From Augochlora pura (taxonomy: Eukaryota; Arthropoda; Insecta; Hymenoptera; Halictidae): a stretch of DNA of 64,000 nucleotides. Each line of letters starts with the position of its first letter. Position 1 is the stretch's first letter. Made by a program: the position numbers and the translations under genes. Below, in pieces: positions 1 through 12,437 of this stretch. Where the stretch lies: positions 8,308,001-8,372,000 of the forward strand of contig NC_135774.1 in the NCBI RefSeq assembly GCF_028453695.1, in the 5' to 3' direction. Under the pieces are notes generated by a model that searched no databases, was not told the origin of the DNA, and was given only the letters and a program-made list of their open reading frames with translations.

Positions 1-430
1 GTGTATATCTATGTATACATCTTCTTTCCAAGGGGGGTTTTCTGAGACTAAGATTCGGGCATGAAGCAGCAAAATGATTTCATATAAATGTATAACACTT
101 TACTCCGAATCCCATAGCGTTGACTGCGACAGCGGAGCTCGTAAAAAGAGCTGAATGTTCCCGCGCGGCAGAGGTCAAGCGCATTAAAGCAGAGACACGA
201 ACCGCGAGTTTATAATCGCGCATGGAGCATTACGAAATACGATAGGGGATGTGTACGAAACTAAGATTATACCGGAGAGAGCCGTCTTTTAAAATAGTTG
301 CACTCGTTAGACGACTACGTCCAGTTTAGGTCGCTTAACTGTTTCTAATCCGTACCCCATTAGCCCGTTTACGCGAAATTTTTCGAGTCGGCGGTCGTAA
401 CGCTCGCTTTCCGGTGACAGTATACATATA

Positions 431-712
431 CAGGGTGTTTCATAATTCGTGCTGACGAATTAGGTCAAGTAGATTCTATGGTGGGGAATAAGACGAAAAT
501 CAAGAACAATAAAATTATGTGAAAGGCTTCGTTTTCGAGGAAATCGAATTTAAATGTCATATATGCATTTTTAACAATATCTGAGAAAATAGACTGAGAA
601 TAATAAACTAAACATGTTCTGTGTTTAATGTACTCTTCGATTGTATCTTGATAGAAAACAAGCCCTGACAATGTATCGTGTATAATCCCGCTCAAAAGTA
701 TATGAACACCCT
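431..712. mobile_element. Short TIR element with TA-CAGGGTG end
   Basis: Left end CAGGGTGTTTCATA directly after TA; right end TATGAACACCCT at 701-712 is its inverted copy over 12 bases with one gap. About 280 bp, AT-rich inside. This looks like a nonautonomous DNA transposon; the same left motif recurs at 8807, 21203 and 57906. Confidence 0.45.
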
Positions 713-1673
713 AACTCTTACTACTATCTAAAAAAGATTATGAAATCTTGAATAAACTCAATTAAATTTCGTCTAAGCTAGTTTTAGCAATATCAAAGAT
801 CCCGTTTAATCAATAATTAGTCAAATAACTTTTACCACTAGTAATAAAAATCAATTTTATCTTCTTATCAATATACCCACCGTGTGCTTTTATAACCGCA
901 TTTATTGGACGTGCCATTCCGGCTGATAGTTTTTTCAGTACTTCGGTTAGGTTATGTTACATTTCGACCATAAAACTTGTCGTAAACGTGTTTAAAAATA
1001 AATGTTTCTATGAACGTTTTTAAAATTATGTTCTTACATGAATTTTTATTTAGTTAAAGGACTTAAATATTTAAACTGTTCAATTTCATGTTATCAAGGT
1101 GCATTATACATGTATATGCATTTATAATAATAATTTAAACGGTAATACAATTTTAATAGCAATAAAATCATTTGACAATAATAATACGCAGTGTATACTA
1201 TAGTGGCAAACGATATTAGCGTTCTATAAATAATCGATTGTTAATTAAGTACACGTACAATCGACTGATATTTAATTTCGATTTTTTAGGAAACGAAAAC
1301 TCTCACACGATTTTGTTGTTCTTAATTTTTGTTTTATATACAGCCATCGAATCTACCTAACCTATTTTGTACCATGAATTATGAAACACCATTATGCTGT
1401 ATGTCTACTTCTAACACGATTATCAAAGTGAAACCATCCCGTGAAGAGCCAACGGAGCGGTTAGCCAAGCCATGAAATCTTAGTTAACCGCTGATTAAAA
1501 TAATTGTGATAGCTGAGTCCGCGGAGATAGCGACGATTCAACGCGGTAATGTCGCTGTAATTTTCGGTACAGTCGTTCCGCCTTTTTTGCGGCCTACTTT
1601 ATTTCAACCATAAAGGTGGACTCTTACTATAACCGCCATTGCGTTGCGGATTCATTCTCCTGCTGATTATATT

Positions 1674-2465
1674 CATCTTTTTGCAAATCAAAGATGGCGT
1701 TTTGCAAATGGAAGACAGCTTTTTCGAAATCGAACGAAACATTGTACACAAATTACATTAATCTTTTTCAAAATAAAACTATCACGTCGTTTCTAAATCA
1801 AATTCACAATTTTGTTTAAATTAAGTTCACTTTTCTTCCGAATTAAAATCGCTCTTTTATAAAGGAGATTCACCTTTTTTAAATAAATGTCATTTTTTTC
1901 CAAATTCAAAACACAAATTACCCTCATACCAAATCAGATTCACTTTACTAAAGCAAATTCACCTTCGTCGAAATCAATTTTCTCCTTTTCGAAATCAAAT
2001 GAATCATTATTTCAAATCGTATTCGCCTTTTTTTCAAATTAAATCCACCTTGCTTACAAATGAAAGCTATATCAAGTTATATTCCTTTTCTTTCAGGTTA
2101 AATACACTTTGTTTCAAATCAAATTCATCTTTTCATAGTCCTTACACGAAAAGAAAGCAGCTTTCTTATTAGTTGCCCCATTGTCGTAACTAGTAAGAGG
2201 AGGAACATAAAGACAAAAGTGTCTTCTTGTCGCGTGAGGACTATACCTAAATTAAATTCGCTTTCTTTTAAAACAGATTTCCCTATTTTCTAAATTAAAT
2301 TCGCCCTTTCCTTAAATGAATTTCACTCTTCAGTAAAATAAATACTCTACCTTTTTAAATCAAGTTTGCTTTCTTCCAAATCATATTTATTTAATTCCAA
2401 ATCAAATTCACTTTATCCGAAATTACAGTCGCCATCTTATAAGTCAAATCCATCTTTTTCATATT
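1674..2465. repeat. Degenerate short-period repeat (AAATCAAATTCAC-like)
   Basis: Many imperfect copies of a roughly 20-base unit such as AAATCAAATTCACCTTTTT fill about 0.8 kb. The reverse-complement sense of a similar unit appears at 12936-13260. Confidence 0.6.
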
Positions 2466-3339
2466 TTGTATTTTATTACTGTATTTTGACTGACGAATGT
2501 GATATTGTCGGCTACGAGGTAACTTCGATATGGGTTTGAGTTGAAAATGAAACGAGCGGATTCGGAAATTGTACCTTTTTTCGGTAGTAGTAGGAGAACG
2601 GTTGCCTTAATTGGTTTCAAAACACGTCGAAAGAGCAATTGATCGCCCCAACTAATGCCCCCCCCCCTCCCCCCGCAGGTAATATTCGCGCCCTCGAGTG
2701 ACGCACACCATGAATCCGCTTGCTTAAGAACCGATCATAGCAGGCAATAAACCAGGAAAAGCGCCTCGATTTGGCTGAGCATTCAATGAATGAATGAGGC
2801 TATGAGGACAAGCCCTCATGATTGGCGTATGGTGACCAATTGTGGGTCGTAAAGCAATAAATGTGAAGTTTTAAAGAAAGTTCTGGATTTTCGGAGTATG
2901 TACTGCGTGCTACACGGACCAGATGGGGACATAAAACAATTCGATTATTTTATGACTCGATCTTCAGTACGGAACTAGTTCTTCCGAATGTTGTTCTTCT
3001 ACTTTGTTCTTTTAAACTATCATAATAAAAAACGAGTTCAATGTAGAATTGTTCTGAACTTTTGAATTTTAATGTATGTATGTAACAAAGAACTGTAGAT
3101 GCATATTTCATAATACAAATAACTCGTTTTGTCAGAGTTATGATTGCGACAGAATGATCGATAAATATAGTTCGTAAAGTGAGCCTTTGTCTGACTAAGA
3201 AGGTCATGCAGTTCTTGGATCTTGTGTTGGCTTACACTGTTCGATTATCTTCATTCAGTTTCTATCTGCGAAATAATTTGCAAAAGGTATTTGAATTTAT
3301 ATCTGTATTATTTAATTCGCGTTAGCCGCAAAATAAATT

Positions 3340-3630
3340 TAATTTTTAAAGAGATGAAAGTGAAGTTCAAAAGGACTATGTAATTGGATTTCATGAAAGA
3401 TTGATACGACTTACAAATGGCTGAATTGGATTTTGTAAAAGATTTGTATAACCTACGGGAATAAAATTTTAAAGCAACTTGTATTTTATAGCGTGTTAAT
3501 GTCACCTGCAAAAGAATAAAGTGGATTTTAGAAAAGATCAATATAACCTGCAAAATGAATTTGAAAAAAGCTACGTATGTTTTACAATAGCATAGACTGG
3601 ATTTCAAAAAAGTTGAGAATAACTTGTAAA
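3340..3630. repeat. Degenerate repeat (GATTTT/TATAACCTGCAAA-like)
   Basis: Phrases such as GGATTTTAGAAAAGATCAATATAAC and CCTGCAAAA recur irregularly. The minus-strand open frame here is Phe/Ile/Leu/Lys-rich and repetitive, so it is probably not a gene. Confidence 0.4.
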
Positions 3631-4813
3631 AATGACAACTTCGAGACGCAAAACTTGCCTATTCTAGAAATTAAGTAAATGGAAAAGTTAAATCCGGTGG
3701 AAAGGAAATAGAAGAAACAGTGGATTTTATATAACTGGTTGAAAAATTGTTTATTAATAACAAAGAGAGTAAAAACATGAAATACGTTGATTAATTAAAC
3801 AGATTTCATGATTCTAAAAACTTTAGATCTATTTCCTGCATCGAACGATCACTTTGTAATTTTTAAATAAACTTATACGATCATCGTGTTGTATTTTGCA
3901 AAGTCTTCAAATATATTTGACATTGTAATTATTTTAATAAATCACAAGTAGACTGCGAATTTTGAGCGTTTATTTGAATATAAAAACTTATATTGTATAA
4001 CTTTTTCTATAGCGGAATAAAAAGAAAAATAATTAAATAAATATAAAATGAAATAATCATATATAAAACTATATGTACGATACGATAGAATGTTGGTAAG
4101 TGTTTCAAGAGTCTGCAAACAGTCAGAGATAGCGAATCGCAAATTAGAAGTGAAAAGAACCTTGATTGCAAGACGTATCGTGTAGCAACTTATGTAAATG
4201 AATAAGTTCTTGTTCAGGCATTAGTGTATTGCGTTACGGTGTTGCATTGCGCACAATGCATCAGGGTCTCGGCGCCCATAGATTTTCGATCTCCCCATCC
4301 TATTTTACGAAACTCTCCAGATTTTACTTTCCGCCTCTTCTGTATGCTAATGGTATGTAGCCGGGGCCTCGCAGATCCGACGCGATTTCAATTGTTCTGG
4401 ATCTAATCGAAATTTCATTCGCCTAATTAATCATTCAACGGATACACGCAACGAACAGTCGTACTACTCGTACGACGATACACAGTGACCTTGATTGGAG
4501 AGCTTCGAAAGCGTAAACCCATTGTTAGAATGGCGTTCTTTTAACGAGGATTGACGTAAATTAATCTATAAGAAATTTATAACAGAATATCAAACGCTGA
4601 TCATAAATTGCATACTAAACAAAGTGCACTAGGATTATAAATAGCTTGATTTTTTTACTTCGTGACAATGATTATAAATTCTCGCATGTTCCATTGGAGT
4701 TTGTAGAAGAAATCTGTTTCAACAGAAATTGCTAAATGGAATTAAAAATAATTTTAAACGTGCTTAGAAATGACTTTTACACCGATGACGCATTTTCTGT
4801 GAGAAATCAACGA

Positions 4814-5212
4814 ATAATCATAATTTTGTAACAGAATTGTAAATGCCAGTCAGAAAGAATTGTTGAATTATTTATAATTCGAATTGATCTTAAGAAAAAG
4901 AATAATATAGTAGAAAGTTTAGTATTTATTGCTATCGTATTAAAGGATAATCATGATTTTGTAACAGAATTATTCATGTCAATCGGACGGAATTGTTAAA
5001 TTATTTATAAGTCGATCAGATCTTAAGAAAAAGTATAATATAATAGAAAGTTTGGTATTCATTTATATCGTATTAAATAATAATCATGATTTTACAACAG
5101 AATTGTTCATGTCAGTTGAACGGAATTATTCAATTATTTATAACTCGATTTGATATTAACGAAACGAATACCGAAAAAGAAAGTTTAGTATTTATTATTT
5201 ATCGCATTAAAT
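4814..5212. repeat. 133-bp tandem repeat, 3 copies
   Basis: Copies start at ATAATCA 4814, 4947 and 5080, exactly 133 bases apart each time. Shared blocks include ATTTTGTAACAGAATT, GATCTTAAGAAAAAG and GAAAGTTTAGTATT. The third copy is the most diverged. Confidence 0.85.
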
Positions 5213-5679
5213 AAAATAGATTACTGTATTCTTAACTGACTCTTCAAATGAAATGTACATAAATAAAGTACATGATAACCCTAAAGGTTATATCGTCCAT
5301 CTGTGATACGAATTTATAATCAGTTTAAATTGATTTTCTACGACTTTCTCTCCAAACGAAATGGAACGTGTGAGTTTCTCGAATTTTAATTAAGCAGATT
5401 CCTACACGTGCAGTTAAAAAAAATATATTGCATTTCTATTACTGTTTTCGAGGAACTGTTGAGTTAAGTAGAGGCAGTGTCATTCGTCTTTGGTTAACGA
5501 TGCGTTTCATACAACTTTCTGTGCTAGACCGCAGATTCTTATGCACTTATAGTAAAAACGAACAGGTCAGGCGCCAAATATTAAAAACCTTTAAAGGATT
5601 TGAAGATACTATTGTATTATCTTCCATTTATTATAATGACTATGATAAAAAATAAATTACTATATATATAATATTATTA

Positions 5680-6060
5680 TGTTTTATATACTTTGTATTT
5701 AAAGTTAAATTAAATTGTACGTACTAGTATCGTACATACATTAATTTTATTTATATTTATCTCAATTTGCACATTTTATATCGAAAGTTAGATTAGTTTG
5801 TATACAACTAGTATATCGCACGTTTAGTTTATTTATGGTTATCGTATTTATTATATTTTATATATTTTATATCCAATGTTAAATTAGTTTGTACATACTC
5901 AGTTTATCTATGTTTCTCACATTTTATATATTTTATATTCACAGATAGATTAGACTGCCCATTTCATTATATCTCATGTTCAGTTTATCTATGTTCATCA
6001 TGTTGTATATATTATATGTTCAAAGTTAGATTAGATTACACATTAAGATATAGGTTAAAC
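5680..6060. repeat. AT-rich tandem repeat, about 70-90 bp period
   Basis: The phrase AAAGTTAGATTAGTTTGTA and variants recurs about five times between 5700 and 6040, with ATTTTATATATTTTATAT spacers. Copies are uneven in length. Confidence 0.55.
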
Positions 6061-6429
6061 ATCATCTACTTACCTCGCTTCTGTCTCAGAATTTGCTATA
6101 AACAACCTGCAGATTTTATTCATTTATGACAAGAGTGAGTGGGTCGAATAAAAACCGGTAAATGCCCGAGAAAACATTAACAATGTCAGTGAACTACTTT
6201 CCAATTATTAAAAATGTTAAGAACGAAGATAAATTTCGATTTAATCCCCGTTCGTTGCTATCAAGGTAGAGGATTTTTATTTTGCATAAAGGTCTGCAAT
6301 CGAGTTGCTGACCTTCTGCAACAGTCGAGTTGTTGCCCTATTCATGAATATGAATGTAAATCAGTGACTGCAAATGCAAAAGTTTAAGAGATACTGAGAA
6401 CGTTAACATATTCATTTGAACTTACTCAA

Positions 6430-7330
6430 ATTATTCACGAAAAAAAACAAACTTGTGCTTCGTTCTCGTATCATGCAGTTGACGTGGACGATTTTCATTT
6501 TGCAGTCTAACAAAATTAGAAAAAAGATTAATAAAATACAAAAATTGAGATGCTAATGAAACTAAAAACAATGATATTAAAAACAGCGATCCAAGCGAAA
6601 GTTTTTTCGCCTGCGTAGTGTTGATAAAAACATCTCGCCGCGCACGCAGCAAAACAAAGCTATCGAGGACTCGAAAGAAAACTCGGTAAAACCAAAAGTC
6701 TTTGTAAATGTAGCTCGTACACAGTCGACGGAAGATCGCGCGGAGATCTTTATGGTTTCGGAACTTTCTATCTTCGAGTCGTGTATGGACGTTCACAAGT
6801 AATTACGATCGGCATCGCGCGTAAAACGAGTTTGGAAAAGAGGTGCATCCGAGTTCGACGGTGGTGGGGGAAGAAAAGGATCCTTTTACTTTCCTGAAAG
6901 AATATCGCGACGTAATAAATGTGTTCGCAAATATACTTTCTATTTCCGTTCGAGGTCCGTTCCCACCGGGAACTGCCGGAGAAAACGAGAGGCCCCCGTT
7001 GCACCTGAAGGTTAAACGTTCATCATCCGCAACGAAAGCCACGTGGTCCCGATAAAAATTCTTCGCGTGACGGATGCCCGAGAAAGCTATTTCCTCGTAA
7101 GCTATAAATAACGATGCCGAGGAGCGTTTCAAAGGACAAGGTTTCGTTGCCCTGCCGCCGCAGCTTTGATACTTTCAAATTGCCGCCGACACGACGTTTC
7201 ACTAAAATGGCGACGACCCTCGGCGCGCTAACCTTTTCCAGCAAAGATCTCGTCGTGTCGCTTCTTTAAAGCTACTCTGATGCTTCACCGATGCACTATA
7301 TGCTTCTTCGGCGAGTCGATCGTCTACTCG
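6430..7330. other. GC-rich island without recognisable gene
   Basis: From about 6600 to 7330 the base composition rises and open frames of 60-120 codons occur in several frames on both strands. None resembles a known protein. This pattern fits a CpG-containing noncoding island rather than a gene. Confidence 0.45.
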
Positions 7331-8806
7331 AGAAACACGTGACCTCGATAAAATGAAAGATGTTTAGATTAACCGTCTACGATGTTTCGGATTTTCACGA
7401 TTTAGAGCGTGTGTTAGGGTGACTTTTTAATTACCACCCTGTTGAATTTTTTATTGACTCATTTTTAACCCTAAAACGATCTCATTTTATTTTTTCAGTA
7501 TAAATAATAGCCTAGGTTTGTGAGTGGCCCGAAATAAAATCTTAATAATTCAAAAATTTCTTATTTAAATACTATTATATTCTTATTCTTAAAGTAAAGT
7601 AAAAACAACCCCCGTGGCTTCATTCGAAGGTTAAATAATTATTAATATTTTGTATTTTCGTAATGACTATTATATCTTGTCATATAATAAATTTAGAAAC
7701 ATTGTATTATACAGGTCTTGCACTCAAAATTAATTCTTTTACTTTTGATTGATTATATTCATATTTTTGCACTTCAAATTAATCCTTCTGTGGATCATAC
7801 TTACCTTTCTAAGATCTATTTAATATAATATAAATAACATTTAATCTTTTAAAAAAATTTACGATATTCCAATTTCTGTCAATTTGGTTTATGAAATCTG
7901 CATTAGTACTTGCAGTTTATTAATAAATGAAATAATATAAAGCATGTGGCCACTAAAATTGTTAATATTTTTTAGTTATTCTAAAATACGTAATAAGTTG
8001 GTTTTCTTATTTTAGTTTCACTAAATTAATTTACAAAAATCTACACTGCTGTTGGCTTTACAATTGGTATATAATGACGATTAAATAATAAGACCAAGAA
8101 TATAATCATGATCGTTATTAGTACCATTGGATGAATACAGTACGGTTTTCCGAAGAAACACGGACGATTGTATAGACACGAAAATTGAAAAGAATTGTGG
8201 GAGTGTTCCACTGACATTCATCCAGAGTAAATTGACTGCACTAATGGGGACCATAATAGTGCTCATGAGCGTCGGTTTGCGAGCGAATAAGTGAAAGCTC
8301 CCGTTCTAGGACAATACAGAGGCGCAAGTATATTCCCTTCTCTTGGTTAGCTGCTCACGAATCATCGACAGGCCGAGAAGCAAAAATGTATCATAATGAT
8401 CTTGCGTAACGAAGAACGGTGTTTCGTTACGATCTTGAACTATTTCGTGCGTCTTCATTCGCGTTTGCGGAATGATCATAGTCACGGAGCGACTATTAGC
8501 TTACCCTGCCATTAGTCCATCCACCGAAGAATTATTATAGTATTACGTGCCGCGATCAATTTGTTGCTGCAACCGTAATTTCTACCTGAGCACGAGGAAG
8601 TACGGAATAAAATTTAAATTTTCTAATTAATAAAAAAATAATTCAGTAGTTAAACATTTACAATTACATATCCTATATTATTTTACATTACCAATATCTT
8701 GTACATTATATTACATATTCTATATTATATTTTATACAATCGACTATTTTCAGAATAACAATTTCAGTAATATTATAACTGTCGTCACGAAAGAAGAAAG
8801 CAAATA

Positions 8807-8943
8807 CAGGGTGACCCATATAAATCGATTCGGTTAGACATCTTCGAAACTGTCGATGATACCAAAATATATTTTGAACGAAATTTGAATAGTTTTCGGG
8901 AGCACGTGACCTATTAATTAAAGATATACGCGTCGATGACATA
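8807..8943. mobile_element. Possible transposon end (TA-CAGGGTGACCC)
   Basis: CAGGGTGACCCATATAA directly after TA resembles the ends at 431 and 57906. No matching inverted end was found, so this would be a fragment; the right boundary is arbitrary. Confidence 0.25.
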
Positions 8944-9184
8944 CGTTGTGCAATTTTATTTGTTTAAATGATATTGCATATATTTTTTATTATACTAGCC
9001 GATTCGACTCGTCATTCTCTTCGTAAAAATATTGGAACATTTATTGCAAAAAATCATTATCGCGGTAAATTCTTTCCAATATAAATATGAAACTAAATAA
9101 AAATGGACAATTTGGGAAGAGAGGATACGATCGTGCCATCCTCGTGGCTCGTTTTTATAGATAACGAATATTACGAATGACAAT

Positions 9185-9375
9185 GTAATTGGATTTCTTT
9201 ATGATCTAATTACGACCTGAATTACGAATTCCAGTGCAATAGAATTCCATTGTAATTTAATTCAATGGCGATTCAAGTTACGAATTACAATTTAATTGAA
9301 TCGCTTCGTAATTTAATTCAGTGTCAATGAAAATTACGAATTAGAATGCAATGGAATTACTCTGTAATTATAACG
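9185..9375. repeat. Palindrome-rich AATT repeat
   Basis: Repeated AATTACGAATT, CAATGGAATT and GTAATTTAATTC elements in both orientations, about 190 bp. Confidence 0.5.
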
Positions 9376-9399
9376 TCCTGACCAATTTCATTGTAACTC

Positions 9400-10020
9400 C
9401 GCAAATCTCCGTCTCGCCCGAACGTTCATCCTCTCCCGATTAGGTCAGATGATCGGGGCGCCGCAGTATCGCTAAATCAGTTGAGTTGATTTCGTGCGAC
9501 ATTTTATAGACAGTTCGCAGCGCGAACAATTGCTGTCGCCGCGGATCCTTCCGCGAACGCGTTACGCGCCAGATGAAAATTTATCTACCGACAAATACTT
9601 ACGTGCCAGCCGCGGCAGACTAATCGGCTTCATTCAACAATTATCGTCCCTTCCCGAAGCTATTTCTGCGAGCGCTTACGTTATCCCAGGAAAAAGCTCG
9701 TCGTGTCTGCATCTCGCCAGGCACCGCGGCGATCGAGATGGACGTCGATTCGGCCCGAGGCGGGGATCATCGTCACGAGCGAATATAGCTTCGCGGAATC
9801 TCGCCGCATGACAGCATGCCGTTAGTTAATCGATTCCTAGATTCTCACCGATGCACTCTCTCGTTGCACTTTCTACGCCGCGGTTGTCCACGGGTCCACC
9901 GTGACACTGGCGTAGAAAGCACCGGTGAAAATGAAACAGTTTGGACGTTGCACCTGCGCGATTGTGTGCGCAGGTACGCCCCGTGAATCGCGCGGTTTCT
10001 CACCGTTCCGAGAAAATTGC
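9400..10020. other. GC-rich island with two hairpins, no gene recognised
   Basis: A GC-richer block containing an inverted pair CTTTCTACGCC (9869-9879) and GGCGTAGAAAG (9909-9919), and a CCTGCGC...GCGCAGG hairpin near 9952-9973. The 105-codon plus frame at 9494 has no familiar content. Confidence 0.4.
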
Positions 10021-10347
10021 TGAAAATTAAGTAAATTTGGGAAACCGCTAAAAACTCGTTATAATTTCTTCGATCTATTTAAAATAATAAAATCAAATTT
10101 CCACCGAGCTTTTTCATTACTTCTAGGACTAACTTAACATTTTAATCTTAAGCGAGAAACATTGGCTAAAGTGAATAAGAAATTGCAAATTAAAATTCTG
10201 AATCAGCAGGTGTCCTACTAGTTTTGAAGGGGGATGTACGTGAATCGTCGGTCGTTCTAATTGTTAAATTGCATATATCCATGAAACGATGGCACTCATT
10301 GGCCAATAAGAATCAAAAGATCCTGGTAGCTGTTGCTCGGCGGTGTC

Positions 10348-10470
10348 TATAAAAGAAATACGTACACGGTGCGGACAGAAGTTGTTGACCGTCATTAACG
10401 GTACCATAAATATCCCCAATCAGAGGAGGAAGAATGTGGGCGAAATCGCGTACAATATACACGGTAACCG
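10348..10470 (+). promoter_or_regulatory. Candidate TATA promoter with short first exon
   Basis: TATAAAAG at 10348-10355, then ATG at 10434 and a consensus donor GTGAGT at 10470 after 12 open codons (MWAKSRTIYTVT). The phase (0) does not fit the first PKG exon seen at 12218, so at least one more exon would be needed. Speculative. Confidence 0.25.
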
Positions 10471-11175
10471 TGAGTGAACAGAAAACTGCACAGGTACCGG
10501 ACGCGTTTCATGAATAGGCCCATTGTGCTCGAGGGATTGGGTCTCTGAGATAACTGCACACGTACATTGGTATCCGGTCCACGTACACGTCGGCGAAATA
10601 AAAAAAAATGTCGATTACTGCAAGACCCGTGTAATTCTTACGGATCCGAGTGGCGCAATTTCCTCGAATCTTTTAAATATTCCGCGTTATTGGGCAATCG
10701 ATTTTTCAAGTGTCTCGGCGCTTATCACGTGGCATAATTAGGTGGCCAATTACTGTATGCGTAGTAAATAGCGCTGTACCTGTTTTCTCAGCGATACGCT
10801 CGGAGTTGTGCATCGTTTAAGTGAATGGTCGTTTGAATGATAATTTAAATTTTGAATATAATTTATATTGAAATTTGTTTGTGAATTCGTATTTAAATTT
10901 TAATTTAAACTTGTTATTTCAAAGTTTGAACGAAGGGCGAAGAATTAATTCAATATTAATTAGATAATATAGATCTGAATAAATAATATAAGATCCTACA
11001 ACGAACCTCTTGAATTTTTCCGTATAAATGACAAGGTGGGGTCAGGGGTGACTTGAAATAAAATCTTAGTAATCAAAATATTATTTATTATTTTAAAAAT
11101 ATAAAATATGAGGAGTTAGGAAGATGAGGAAAATCTCGATATTTTAGTATTTATTGACACATTTAAAATACAAAA

Positions 11176-11279
11176 ATGTATTTTCATCGCTTTGATACAA
11201 ATAATTTTAAATTAATATCTTCGAAGATGTATTTTCATCCCTTTTGGTACGAATAATTTTGAATTAATATTTCAGAAGA
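11176..11279. repeat. 51-bp direct duplication
   Basis: ATGTATTTTCATC at 11176 and 11227, each followed by a diverged GATACAAATAATTTTAAATT-like phrase. Confidence 0.6.
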
Positions 11280-12217
11280 TGTTTAAAGTTCGTGGTAATG
11301 AAAAATCAGCCTTTCGTAAAAACGTGTCTCCAGTGTCAGAATTTGAAAGTTGTTACACTCGCCAGTATGCAAATTGGAAATGTGCAGCGTTGTCTCCGGA
11401 AGAAACTTTCCGCAATGAAGGTTCCCGCATAAATGTCACGCTGCAATTAAAGTACTCACGACTCTGCATATAAACGAATAAACGTGCTGACCTAATTGGT
11501 TGCCTTGCAAATGTCAGTGGTCCTTCGACTTCGCGAGTCGTTTAACCTGTAATTTGATTAAATAATCGAAGAATTGGATCGCCGCAGATTCCATATAACG
11601 ATATCGGTTGACGATCGGATACGAATAAATTGTGATATTCACCGTGAATTGGTTATTAATATCTACTACTTTATATACAACTTTATTTGTTACTCAACCC
11701 CTTGCGGTACCATTTTCTTTACAATTACTATGATTAGAATTTTCTCGAGCGCATTCATTTCTTAGAAGGAAAAGGAATTTTATATTTATTGTGTGCTTAC
11801 ATCTACTCGAATGTTTAAATATAGAAATGGATATCATAATCATTCTTTATTTAACAACCAAACTATAATCATTGTTAACTTAACAAAAAAGAAATTCTAA
11901 ATAACTAATAACTGTAGATAATATTATCGTAGTAGCGACATTAACAAAATTTATTGAAGTATCCTTCGAAATATTTTCTTGTAAGAAATAAATGATTGTA
12001 AAACAAATAAGAATTCATCGCATTTTCACCTTCTTCTTATTTAAATAGTTTTATCGGTTCTGAACAACGTAAAGGAACATTCAAATCATACTTAAATAAT
12101 TCGAATTAAAAATAATTGCAACATATTTTAACTGTGCTAATCGCAATTTAGCTGATCGTTAGCATTAAAATGTCAATGTACCTGGCCAGAAGCTAACAAG
12201 ATCATGGATTTTTGCAG

Positions 12218-12437
12218 AGGGAAAGGTCGAGGTGTCACGCGACGGCAAGTACTTGAGTACTCTCGCACCAGGAAAGGTCCTCGGCGAGCTAGCAATCCTC
12301 TACAACTGCAAAAGGACAGCGACGATAACAGCGGCCACCGATTGCCAGTTATGGGCCATCGACCGACAATGCTTCCAAACTATCATGATGAGAACTGGCC
12401 TCTCGAGGCAGGCCGAATACACGGACTTCTTGAAGAG
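12218..12437 (+). CDS. for: PKG exon a: C-terminal part of cGMP site A
   Basis: Acceptor TTTTTGCAG just upstream, donor GGTAAAT at the end. It enters with two bases of a split Glu codon (EGKVEVSRDGK) and leaves with two bases of a Ser codon. It carries the phosphate-binding cassette GELAIL...CKRTAT. Confidence 0.92.

Larger units (their letters stand above)
1..4813. other. Gene-free AT-rich segment
   Basis: No coding frame with recognisable content. It holds a short TIR element (431-712), a C-rich tract at about 2657-2674, and degenerate short-period repeats (1674-2465 and 3340-3630). Its open frames are short and unlike known proteins. It may be an intron or the upstream flank of the PKG gene. 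Confidence 0.5.

Noticed and set aside
2657..2680. C-rich tract followed by CAG/GTAAT as a splice site
   Set aside because: It looks like a perfect acceptor and donor back to back, but no coding sequence adjoins either side.
6431..7244. Overlapping minus-strand frames (up to 121 codons)
   Set aside because: No recognisable domain, and several frames are open at once on both strands, which points to base composition rather than a gene.
9494..9811. 105-codon plus-strand frame considered as an upstream PKG exon
   Set aside because: The peptide (MRHFIDSSQREQ...) lacks the conserved site A sequence expected before exon a, and sits in a GC-rich block where chance frames are common.
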